Translations under genes and position numbers: made by a program
DNA from: Branchiostoma floridae
Taxonomy: Eukaryota; Chordata; Leptocardii; Amphioxiformes; Branchiostomatidae
Length of the DNA: 64,000 nucleotides
Assembly (NCBI RefSeq): GCF_000003815.2
Contig: NC_049980.1
Span: forward strand, 25,688,272 to 25,752,271
Direction: 5' to 3'
Notes under the pieces: model-generated
The model's input: the letters and a program-made list of their open reading frames with translations, nothing else
The model's database searches: none
Told to the model about the DNA's origin: nothing
In this document: piece by piece, positions 53,801-62,572 of the stretch
Layout: the number at the start of each line of letters is the position of its first letter
Numbering within the stretch: the first letter of the stretch is position 1

Positions 53801-54140
53801 AGAGTGTCAGTACCAGCTACGACGGGCTCCCCGTTTTAAGCTGCCACTGAGCCGGTCCAACAGACATTCGCAATCGTTTATCCCCAGGGCCCTTGCTCTG
53901 TTGAATGACAATTAACGCCACTATCACATCCGTATGACGTGTACCGAACTCATTGTTACAAATATTGTATAGTAAACGTCTGTAATTTGTGATTTTAAGC
54001 AAAATTATAAGTCAATGTAAAGTATGCCTTTAAAATTGTAATAACTTTTTAAACAATGTTTAATAACGAAGCTTGTAAACACCAACACAATTCAGGCTAA
54101 ATTGCCTGCAAAGTGGTGATTTTAATAAAGTTCAAAGTGT
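50850..54140 (+). mobile_element. Apparently full-length CR1-superfamily LINE
   Basis: One intact ORF (50931-53915) carries endonuclease and reverse transcriptase. A 3' UTR of about 220 bp ends near TTTAATAAAGTTCAAAG. No upstream ORF1 is seen, and the 5' boundary is approximate. The lack of any stop or frameshift in 994 codons means it inserted recently or is still active. Confidence 0.8.
50931..53915 (+). CDS. LINE ORF: endonuclease-reverse transcriptase, 994 aa
   Basis: This is the polyprotein for target-primed reverse transcription. The APE-type endonuclease spans about residues 118-330: CNARSLVPK, ITETWL (catalytic Glu near 151), GGGVCAYV, VVYNPPPG, GDTNQ (usually GDFN), PTRGENQLDSIFTN and SDH. 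The reverse transcriptase follows from about residue 560: ISLTSCLGKVLE, HGFRPGRST, FIDFSRAFDTIDH, GTPQGGIISPSLF, and the catalytic KYADD near 760. The thumb has FKLLGVIVSDDLSWGPHI. The C-terminus ends SFIPRALALLND. The motif set fits the CR1/L2/Rex-like group. It has no RNase H. The ATG choice is the first in frame; translation could start further in. Confidence 0.93.
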   Translation: MAGRGPFLYSASFFHRLRHSAPPVGPELKSQLRQLGLLRLRCRPRGTRAGRNFARSISTVVGYRPTFPGLDSTFICKSDGQKCGNQQPLWNRRNAVTSNLIVVPVQQNKKSKQHAALPTFLLCNARSLVPKVDELAVVANQTGAAILAITETWLREDIPDSIVDLSEYTLHRRDRGNGVGGGVCAYVNSSIPHSRLVDLEDDSVECLWLRLRPHRLPRGVNSIVAGVVYNPPPGSLRHKADKDVIAYLNASIQSAETKYPMSGVVLLGDTNQLKYKPLCMRTGLKQVVSRPTRGENQLDSIFTNLSKHYSSKPLHLPPLGSSDHQVLVLPGTPWVKEPVFVHRRRKCTPETVRSLGLALNLADFSPVENTPHAEQKVHQFYSILRPLLDSLLPFKRGKVTSRDKEWITPRIKGLIRERQKAFMSGDTTNYQRLRNKIQHYMKTAKRSFYEKEVDHLKHGDTRKWFSLVKSLMGAPKKREGSLPTPGIDCDSLSEHFSSVWSNVTRDIPSTADVSDQLSTGSLPELSIGQVKLQLRKLNPRKATGDDHIPTWILTTFHEELAPVLCNIYNSCLQQGIFPEQWKSELVVPVPKTSKPKGPEEYRRISLTSCLGKVLESFVRVLLQRDTDHLIHGSQHGFRPGRSTVSALNHITQTWHDALNSKPKMDVHVSFIDFSRAFDTIDHGSLLHSLAKMGVRRDLWCCLRSYLSDRVQRVRWGSCISSPRPVLAGTPQGGIISPSLFVLAMNSLDKGIPISVAPVKYADDLTNTELLMGSLPGQMQLAINEVDSWAKSYSMAANVKKTKDMVVSCRKEAVNPPPLTLNGENVERVRRFKLLGVIVSDDLSWGPHIEYMLSKVSPRIHYLRLSKRAGLPADVLLQIYKTFIRPVLEYGSPVWGGLPRGLAEELEKVQRSCCRIIGIPYEQLPTLESRRRDATVRELRRVVADATHPCQEFLQPATECQYQLRRAPRFKLPLSRSNRHSQSFIPRALALLNDN

Positions 54141-54641
54141 TTTATTTTCCCAATCGGAGAATCGAAGCCACATAAAGGCTTAAGATGAAGGCTGCAAAGG
54201 AGTGATTAATATCAGGAAAGATACATTTGAAGCAATGATTTCGGCATGTACATGCATCGGAAAAATACAGAACACTAACATTAACCTTCATTGCATATGT
54301 CGTCTGGATAGAAAATAAACTACGTTAATGTCACGTAACGTACTTGTGACCAAGGCATTGGTGGTAAATGAAGACTAAAGAATGATAAATCGAAACGCCC
54401 TACATTGGGTTTTTGTTTTAAAAAAAAAATGTCTGCCTCCTACTCGGCAAGCCTACAATCTAACTTCACAGTCACCTTATTGGTCAGCGATTACACTTTC
54501 TTTTAACAATCGTTTTAAGACTTTCAACAGATATAATCTTCTTTATCATCTCTTTTGAAGCAATTACCTCTTGTGTAAACTTTTATATGTTTTGCATGCA
54601 GCATTATTCTAAAGTACATGCCAGCGTCAGGGTTCGGTTGT

Positions 54642-54770
54642 TCACATGGGAGCGTTCATGGCAGCGCGGTGGACGTTGATGGAGTTGACAAAGTCGACTT
54701 CCCGCGACATCTGACAAGCCGCACACATCGGGCAGCAACAGGTGGTCCAGATGTCATTATTAATGTCACC
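54642..54770 (-). CDS. PLAC8-family gene, exon 4
   Basis: 129 nt to the TGA stop. It encodes GDINNDIWTTCCCPMCAACQ and MSREVDF, the second half of the domain. Acceptor TTTCTCCGCAAG. Confidence 0.9.
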   Translation of the reverse strand, partial: GDINNDIWTTCCCPMCAACQMSREVDFVNSINVHRAAMNAPM

Positions 54771-56636
54771 CTTGCGGAGAAATACAGAAATGCAGAATTA
54801 CAATTATGGTCGACGTCTCACTGCAACTGAACGTAACGAATGGATGCGGAAATATCACAAAAATCTGAAGAATGTCTGAGTACAAAAGATTTGTGGCACC
54901 TTATTGGAAAAATAAGACGTCTTCAATTGTGTATGGTGAACGCCCCGCACACTACCGCGGTGAAATACAACAGCTATTTCCTTAGTCTTGGGTTTTCAAT
55001 TGCTTTTGATATGGTAAAATTTGGGTTGCCATTAGTGTTACCTGTCACTATACAAAAAGTGCAGGGATAGGAGTGCAAAAAAGCTGGTCCCTCTTCGTAG
55101 AAGAATGAGGGATCGCAGACTAAAGCAGTCATGATAACATGTAACGTTAGCTGTTTTTGTTTATTTTCTAAATTTAACAGGAGACTTATTCTGGATTGTG
55201 CGACGTTTCTTACAGTGATGTTGTTCTGGATCCTGATCTTGGTCCTCATGGCCACCATGGCGGTGTGAGCGTAGCAGACGGGCAGGCAGCACGACTCGCC
55301 CATCTTGTCCGCCAAGTGGCACAGGAAACAACTGAAGCAAAAGGTACCTGCCAGGCCTGTCAAGGAGATTGGAAGCAATGAAGAACAAGTTACATTATAC
55401 TCTGTGCAGATGGGCATACGGGTACGGCAACTCCTCAGAATTGGCACAGGGATCGCACATGCTAAGAAATGCCTTTCAAAAGACCATTTGCAGAGTGACA
55501 ATAATCGTTTCTGCCGGTATTAGTACATGTAATAAGTATTGCTTGTGGGTATGACATATCTATACGTACCAAGAAAAATGTCAACTGTACTTACAGCTTC
55601 CCATGTCATCACAACAAGCGCAGAGCCCAGAGGACCACTGTCGAGGGCTGACTACAGTCACCATGGGCTGCTGGACAATCACCACATTTGTAGAAGCCGC
55701 GGGCTGGGGTGTGAAAAACGAACCAATGGCTAGCCCTTTTTTTCTAGCTAACAACCGATGCAGCAAGCAAAGGCCAGAAGTACTTCCTGGCACGCCAAGC
55801 ACATTGATAATGGAGCCTTTCTAAAACACTGTTTGCTATCTAAGAGTTCGTTAGACGTCTTCTTAATACCCATGGCACATTTGGCGAAAATCGACCGGAC
55901 GACGATTCTGCGGCAATCGCCAGAGTCTCGCTTATAATTATAACATTATTGCACAACAATTGTACAGGGTACAAAGTATCGCTTATATGTGACAGGGACG
56001 GTTTTCAGGTGAGAAATACGCACAGCCCTCTGTCGATCTTAAATATTGCCGATTTTCCATCGATACGCCCGAAGATCGTGGATAATGTGACAGGGGTATT
56101 ATGGAGCCTTTCTAAAACACTGTTTGCTGTCTACGAGGTCGTTAGACGTCTCCTTTATGGAGCCTTGCTGAAACACTGTTTGCTGTCTACGAGGTCGTTA
56201 GACGTCTCCTTTATATTGAAAAGCCTAGAGTACAGCCTCAGCACACTTACAGCACGTAGACAAATATGTGCACATGTACAAACGACACGGGAAAAAATCC
56301 TGCAAGGTACAGAGCCAGATCTATACGGAGTGGTAAAAGTTGATGGGTCTACTTGGGTTAACACACAGAAACAGGTCCACAATACCTCAGATTGCCGTCT
56401 TATTTCCTAAACTATTTATCTAATTGATATATTTCCACACCCGGCAGTGAATATGTGGGGCTTACCTGTTGCATGGGGAGGTGCCCTGGCTGCATGGTGA
56501 TAGGTGCCTGTTGTGGAGGGGGTGGCGAGTACTGGGGAGGGTGGTCCGGCAGGACGATGGGGTCGAATTTCACCTCCTCTTGCATCGCCATGACTTCTGC
56601 TGCGTCCGGTTTCCGTTCTTTCTTCTTAGAAAACAT
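54642..56636 (-). CDS. PLAC8 / cornifelin-family cysteine-rich protein, 183 aa, four exons
   Basis: The gene is complete on the minus strand and all splice phases match. The N-terminal 57 residues are charged, then proline-rich, with a PPQY (PPxY) motif that in other proteins binds WW domains. The PLAC8 domain follows: QWSSGLCACCDDMGSC, LAGTFCFSCFLCHLADKMGE, then AMVAMRTKIRIQNN, then the second cysteine cluster TTCCCPMCAACQMSREV. This is the family's CxxGTFCFxC...CQxxRE arrangement. Family members are membrane-associated; roles range from cell-number and metal control in plants to immune and epithelial functions in vertebrates, so no specific function is claimed. The tail ends NVHRAAMNAPM. 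Confidence 0.92.
55214..55356 (-). CDS. PLAC8-family gene, exon 3
   Basis: 143 nt, phase 1 to phase 0. I chose acceptor CCTTGACAG because it restores CLAGTFCF, which aligns with the CLCGTFCF of vertebrate PLAC8. A second in-frame acceptor 9 nt later (CCTGGCAG) would drop three residues and could be a NAGNAG-like variant. Donor GTAAGA. Confidence 0.88.
55595..55703 (-). CDS. PLAC8-family gene, exon 2
   Basis: 109 nt, phase 0 to phase 1. Acceptor TTTTTCACACCCCAG, donor GTAAGT. It encodes the start of the PLAC8 domain, WSSGLCACCDDMGS. Confidence 0.9.
55811..56213. repeat. Three copies of a ~56-bp motif in PLAC8 intron 1
   Basis: The motif TGGAGCCTTTCTAAAACACT with downstream GTTAGACGTCT occurs at 55811-55863, 56101-56156 and 56157-56213. 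The last two are adjacent and nearly identical; the first is more diverged. Confidence 0.75.
56466..56636 (-). CDS. PLAC8-family gene, exon 1
   Basis: 57 codons from ATG, ending at donor CAACAG/GTAAGC in phase 0. It holds the KKKERK basic start and the PPQY motif within DHPPQYSPPPPQQ. Confidence 0.9.
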
Positions 56637-56639
56637 TCA

Positions 56640-59110
56640 AATTCACTTTTGGGTGGTTATTGGAGCCCTCGGTTTGTTCAATATCGCAGTCGTGCAACAA
56701 ACTAGACTTTCAATCGTGTTGACAGACATGTCATACAATGTCAATGCTCGCAGCTGTGAATTCTACAGAATATTTTAAGACGAAAGACCCTCATTAGTGA
56801 CATACTGACTATGGACAGGTGATGATGAACGTGACAAGTAGTGGAACATGTCGCCTCTCTGTCTCGTGGGGCACGGTAGTTTGCATATGATTTAAAGCAT
56901 CACATTGCCCTTAGTTTCACTGACATGGCCATCCCGTTATTATCATTATTATATTACATCAGGGATGATGCGCCTTTGAGGCGAAACTGGAAAATGATAT
57001 TGATAACGTTACAGACTATAGAAAAGATGACGAAAGTTATTGACAAGATGCATACAAATAAGATCAAAACAATTGCTACCTGTGAGAGACACGGTAAGAA
57101 TGCCCCGCTGAATGTTTTTTGCCTGCTTTGTTATGCATGGTTTCGGTTGTCGTAGCCGGCTCACTAGGAAAATCCATCGTGGTATCACTACGCAGTGACG
57201 CGCCCACATAAAACGCCACAAACCAAGGAGGTTAAAAATTTCCTTGCACAAACTAAATAGATTTTGTGATAGATGAGGGGAAGAGACCCATCTGCCTCTC
57301 GGTTGATCTAATATGGTGAGATGGCAGGAAAAAGATGTATGAATTTTCACTGATTTTAAGCACTATCTCACCACCGAACTATTTGTCTCTCCACATGTCA
57401 TAGAAAAATGCAATCTCACTCTTCGGTTTTGCGCCAAGGCTTCTCATGTTTCATTGTTATGGTGATGTTAAAAGGTTTCCAATTTAGGCCTTGGTGTGAC
57501 ACACTAACGATGGCGTTATAAGTATTACGCGACTTGAAATAATTGGCACATACAACGTGCCGACTAGTACTTCTTTCTTATTTTACCTTTTCACCCTGCA
57601 GCTTTCTTTCCTTTGCTGTGTTGCGGTGTGTGCGCCATGTTGATAAAATGATATCCTTCCCGGATTTGTTAATTTAATGTTGCATGGCAATTGTTTTGCT
57701 TCGGTTTGATCATGTGCACGTGAGAGACTAAAAGTCTTTAACATTGTGAGAGGATTTATGATCATTTTTATTTTACAAGCTGGTGTGTTTGTATATGCAA
57801 GAAGACAATGGTCTGCAGACAGACATCAGAGACTGAGGCTGACTTGGAGTCACGCTATCGTGTCCCACGACGATTCAGATTTGAGACATAGAACTAAATT
57901 TTAGCAACCACCTGTCCGTGGACGGATTGTTAATAGCTGATGCCTAGTTCACCGGTTCAAGTTTTAAACGTTAATGCTACCTATCATAACAGAACAATGG
58001 CAGTGGCACACAAACGTTGCTAGCTATTCACTGCACTTCTTACTCGATCGTGACCGTCAAGTTCACCGTGTCTGGTACACATTTAACGTTCCTACATGTA
58101 ACATTAAAACAGGAACCCCGTCATTTTACCCATAATCTAATTTCTTAGCATGTGTGCACTGCACCTAGATGTTTGAGCAGTCTTTTCGCACCTCTTCTAC
58201 GCCGAAGAAACCCGTTCCCCAGCCCTTTACACATTCGACTGGGTCGCCATATTAGTTTCTTCTTGTCAAGGGAATGGCAACTACAGTGTAACAATCATAC
58301 CCTGCCCTCAGTCTCGAGCCCGTCGAATGACTTACCTGTAACTGTCTACCAATGACAGCGATTCAATGCCCTTCCTCTCTTTCTCGTGCTCAGAAAATCT
58401 CGGCTCGGCGTTGGTAGAAGAATGTTACCCGAGTTTTCTACGTTACACAACAACACACACGCTCCAAAGAAAGGTTAACAAAGCCGACAGACCGTGAAGA
58501 ACGCTGCTGGGGTTATGGCCAGCGGTGTTCAGTTTCGGTCAGGTGTGCCAACAACAATGTAGATGTTTTTCAGGCATTGGCTGTATTCATTTCGGGCATA
58601 GCTCCCTTGTATAAGCTATAAGCCATTGTGCTGTTACTTGGGAGTCTAGTTCAGATTGATTTAACGGTTTGTAAGATAATTTCGAAGTAAAATAATTTCA
58701 TATTCTTGTTGAATTCTTTACATTCTATTTCATTTCAGATGATTAACGTCCAAGTAGCGATTTTCTCATGTCAATTAAGCTCTTGCGATTTTGAGCTAGT
58801 ACATAGGTCACATTCTCCATAGGAACACGGCATCACACCAGAGCACAATACAATACATCAAAATAAAAGCACTGTATTAAAACCCTAGTTGGGTCGATGG
58901 TGATAACGCTTATGTATACGATTTATCTTTATGTCTCAGGCGGTGACTGAAAAGCCTCCGTGGCCTTCAATGTAATCCAATGGTAACATGAAGTCGATCA
59001 CCACTGTTGATGCTGTATCGTCGTTCACATATGTGTGGAGGAGCACTTTTTCAATACTTTTAGATATATATTTGACTACATACAGGTGGGCAGCGACACT
59101 CAACCTTTCC
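56640..59110. other. Non-coding intergenic stretch
   Basis: I see no supported exon. CpG density rises around 58150-58520, which could be a weak promoter region, but no reading frame or splice signal backs a gene there. Confidence 0.4.
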
Positions 59111-59115
59111 TGTAA

Positions 59116-59560
59116 GGCCACAGCAAGTTAATCTCATGGATGGCATCTTCGTCGGGAGGGTCCGAAAAGTACCAAAAGTACATGCCGAGAAAGTACCAAA
59201 ATGGAAAAAAAATATGTTGTGATGTAGCAATGAATGTACTTGTAGAAGTGACACTGGTGAGGTAGCCATAACTTGTAGTCATAGAAATAAAACTAGTTGG
59301 ACAGTTGTAAAAGTGGCACCACTATGGAAGTCATCCCATTCTACCACACTTGTGTCACTTTCACAACACTAGTTCACTTCTTGAATATACAGGAATGAAT
59401 GACTTGTTGGCTGTGTTACCATGTTTTGTCACTTCAAGTCTTGTTACAACGATTATGGTGTCTATTTTTAAAATTAAGCCATCATGTTTTTTTTGTCCAT
59501 CATGTTTTTTTAATCCCTGTCTCATTATTTTTTTGCAGTCTGCAGATTATGTTATCCATA
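59116..59560. mobile_element. Harbinger-like MITE, copy 1, right end missing
   Basis: It starts GGCCACAGCAAGTTAATCTC after TAA and parallels copy 2 at 60233 along its length (shared TTGTAGAAGTGACAC, GGAATGAA, TACCATGTTTTGTC and GTCTGCAG). It stops at ATCCATA, so the last ~25 bp of the terminus are lost. Confidence 0.7.
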
Positions 59561-59892
59561 TAAGAAGCAGACTATTCAAAAGAGTGCCCGAAATCACATC
59601 AAGCTTTACATTGTTTAAAATAAAGATACTCTTCCAACGAATCAACCTATCAAAGAAATTTTCAACTGTTTTCAAAGAAGTCAAGCCCCGCAATAGTAAC
59701 GTAGGTTTAGAATCGTGTTCGAAATATTCTATATGTACATCCAATCATTTAATCTTTGCATGTTAGAATTTAGATTATCTACCTGTTTTCTACTTTTAGA
59801 TACATCTTTGATAGCCTCCATAGCAGGCTCTCTATGGCCTTTTTTGGCACTTTTGCTTTTGTACTGGGTCGCTGATTGCTGGCCTCTCTGAT

Positions 59893-59927
59893 AGCCGGCC
59901 ATTTTAGAAATTCTAAAATGGCCGGCT
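59893..59927. repeat. Perfect 35-bp palindrome
   Basis: 17-bp arms beginning AGCCGGCCATTTTAG are perfect inverted copies around a single central A. It lies 35 bp from the assembly gap. Confidence 0.9.
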
Positions 59928-59962
59928 TTGACTACATACACATACATGTTTTTTCCCCTCGC

Positions 59963-60062
59963 NNNNNNNNNNNNNNNNNNNNNNNNNNNNNNNNNNNNNN
60001 NNNNNNNNNNNNNNNNNNNNNNNNNNNNNNNNNNNNNNNNNNNNNNNNNNNNNNNNNNNNNN
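59963..60062. other. Assembly gap (100 N)
   Basis: A run of exactly 100 N next to the palindrome and between two MITE copies, i.e. sequence that is hard to assemble. Confidence 0.95.
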
Positions 60063-60232
60063 GCTAAATCTTCGAGAAATTGTGAGAAGAGGGAAATCGT
60101 CTTCTTCCTTATGTCTTCATAAGGATTGGGTTCTCCTTTATACGAGTTTCTTTTGGAGCCTCTTTCAAGAAAACGTTTTCTGTCGCGCAAATGTTTTATT
60201 TCAGTTTTTTTTTTCTTCGACAAATGGGGTTA

Positions 60233-60774
60233 GGCCACAGCAAGTAAATTTTATGGATGACATCAGCGCGCGCATTAATTTTCGCCTGATTTCAGAATAA
60301 AAAACAAGATTTTTTTTCTTCTGCAGGGTTGGTCAACATGACGATAAAGTACCAAATGAGCAAATATATTGTGTTGTCGCCTAATAATTGTACTTGTAGA
60401 AGTGACACTTGCGAGGTACCCAGGACAGTAGTTGTAGAAATGAAACTTATTGCATAGTTATAAAAGTGACACCAATATGGAACTTCTGATATGAGTGTGG
60501 TTACCAACTTTGTTGGTGAGTCCAGTCTACCACACTAGTGTCACTTTTACCACACCAGTACATGTCTTTAATACAGGAATGAAGGCCTTGGTGGCTCTGA
60601 TACCATGTTTTGTCCTTTTAATTCTTTTTATAACAGTCATCACAACTTTATGGTGCCTATTTTTGTAAATGTAGCCATCTTGTTTTTTCCACCCATCTTG
60701 TTTTTTTTTCGCCCTATCGCACTATTTTTGTAGTCTGCAGAGGATGTCATCCATAAAATTTACTTGCTGTGGCC
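60233..60774. mobile_element. 542-bp Harbinger-like MITE, copy 2, complete
   Basis: Perfect 32-bp terminal inverted repeats start GGCCACAGCAAGTAAATTTT. TTA lies directly outside each end. A 3-bp TTA/TAA duplication and GG-start termini are typical of PIF/Harbinger elements. No transposase frame. Confidence 0.85.
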
Positions 60775-60777
60775 TTA

Positions 60778-62323
60778 GTTATGTTGTTGGCAAGGAAATG
60801 CATCGAGTCACATTGGAGCACAGAGCACACTTATACTCACACGCACTGAGCTCACTCCTACACATTGCTATAAGGTCAATAACCCTGTCCATATAACGTT
60901 AGCCATGTACTGATAACTACCAGTACCAGTACTTACAGACCTTTGCCATAAAGCTTTTTCTCTGACACGCACTATTGACATATGAGAATCCTGTGGTCAA
61001 GTGTTCTACTCCGCGCGCATCCTGCCCCTAACCTTTTGTCTGATTACCCTACTCAAGAACAACACATTCTACAGCAACTAGCTGTCTTGATTTTCATGTT
61101 CCTTTTCACGAAGCACGAAGTGATTGTAATGTTCTCGAGAAGAAAGATGGCAACACTGGAAGGCCCAACTCTCAGCTGTAGGTGGGAATAGACGCGGGCC
61201 TGGCTATACCTGTTCACAAAGTTCCAATATCTTGAACAGGCCACCCATTTCCAAGGAACTAAATCTCGGTCTTAACGTTCAACACAATACGCAGATTCGC
61301 ATAGTCCGTTTGGGCATGTAGTTTCAGACATACTTGATAGTGATACATTACTTTTGAATGACCTCATGACTCATGACCGCAAGGTCCTCATTTTTTCATT
61401 GTATTATCAATTTCACTTCCAAGCAAGCAAGCTCTGATGTGAATCATGTTGATTGCGAAGTGGCAACGACGTTGACAATTTTCGGCGATTGTGCCTTCCC
61501 TCGCGCAACATTAGATACACCTTTCACATACCCAATGGGTTGCGATGAGTATTCCACATTTTCATAACCGAGGGCGATATTTTTGTTTAATCATTTGAAC
61601 ATCCATATATGGCCATGTAATCTTTGTAGGAATCTTTGATTACCCCTTTTATTACCACGTGGGCTTTATTAGGAACCCCCCAAACCAAACCATTATGGTG
61701 GTGTGGCCAGTGTAAGGACTTATGTAACGAGGTAAGGTTAGGCTGCAGGTCGAACAGGTGTTATCTGACCGGCAGGTATCGAGCAGCCCACATGCCTGTA
61801 AGACAGATAATTTATCGATGATCGAAAGGGCTTACCGTTAGCCTAGAGTCACATCCTTTACCTCCCACCAACTTCTCGGAACTGAACTTCATAGTGGCTC
61901 ATCCATGTAAATCGTTGTGACAACATGTAATTCGTCTTTTACCTCTCTAAACCCACCCAAAGACACGCAGCTCTCATACATCGAACAATACTTACACATA
62001 AAAAATTGTGCTCGCTACAATTCAGTAGGAACTTTTAATATTCTCTTTATCAAACGGAGTTGAATGCACAATCGTAATTGGAGTATGCACGTGAATAATG
62101 AGACAGAAGACACATACAGAAATTGGCAACGCCATAGTGAGATATTTATCTGTGTTCCGAAAGTCTTGCTCCTGCTGCCTCGGGTATTTCCTTACAAAGG
62201 CTATTTACTCAACTCCTACATTTCTGTCAGAGATGATATGAATTATCACCCTGTCTGAATGCTAAGAAAGTGGTACTTGAGTGTTGTGGATGATTCCGAT
62301 TAAGACATAGCGCACACGGCTCC
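60778..62323. other. Non-coding intergenic stretch
   Basis: Nothing I can support as a gene or repeat. Open frames are short and unlike any family I know. Confidence 0.4.
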
Positions 62324-62572
62324 TTACATCACGACCTCACACGTCCCGATCTTGCCGTTGGCTTTCGCGACACACCACCCTTCAAAACACGGGCATCTCC
62401 AGAAGGTGCGTATCCCCGGGAACGGGTAGCGCATCCGGTTGGTGGCGGTGTGGCACGGGTCTCCCACCGCCCCCAGCGGCTTACACACCCTGACAGGAGT
62501 GTAGGGGTTGAGTGGCGAACAGCATGCCGGTCTTCCCTTCCCCTCCATGCAGTCTTCATCCGACCGGCAGGC
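62324..62572 (-). CDS. Prokineticin-like secreted peptide, terminal exon (5' exon not seen)
   Basis: 82 codons plus stop follow acceptor ATCATCTTTAG. Ten cysteines appear in prokineticin order: C-x5-C, CC-x11-C, C-x9-C and then CPC, as in PROK1/PROK2 (CC-x11-C and C-x9-C are identical spacings). RVCKPLGAVGDPCH parallels the CTPLG..GE.CH block, and RCPCFEGWC the TCPCLPNLLC block. The exon starts at the residue just before the first cysteine, where the vertebrate mature AVITG start would be supplied by the preceding signal-peptide exon. Prokineticins act on G-protein-coupled receptors. Dickkopf Cys2 domains share the fold, but have shorter CC-to-C spacing and CYC instead of CPC. I did not find a signal-peptide/AVITG exon up to 64000. 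Confidence 0.82.
   Translation of the reverse strand, partial: ACRSDEDCMEGKGRPACCSPLNPYTPVRVCKPLGAVGDPCHTATNRMRYPFPGIRTFWRCPCFEGWCVAKANGKIGTCEVVM

Larger units (their letters stand above)
59547..60223 (-). other. Unrecognised basic ORF interrupted by an assembly gap
   Basis: A minus-strand frame starting MSKKKKTEIKHLRDRKRF runs into the 100-N gap and, if frame is kept, out to RLNDWMY. A one-base shift would continue it as EYFEHDSKPTLLLRGL. The coiled-coil-like middle and the LLLRGL block are loosely like LINE ORF1 proteins, but I cannot place it. It lies exactly between two MITE copies, so it is probably part of a transposon. Confidence 0.25.

Noticed and set aside
59350-59766. Plus-strand open frame of 138 codons
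   Set aside because: Overlaps the MITE copy; hydrophobic Phe/Ser-rich translation comes from T-rich repeat sequence.
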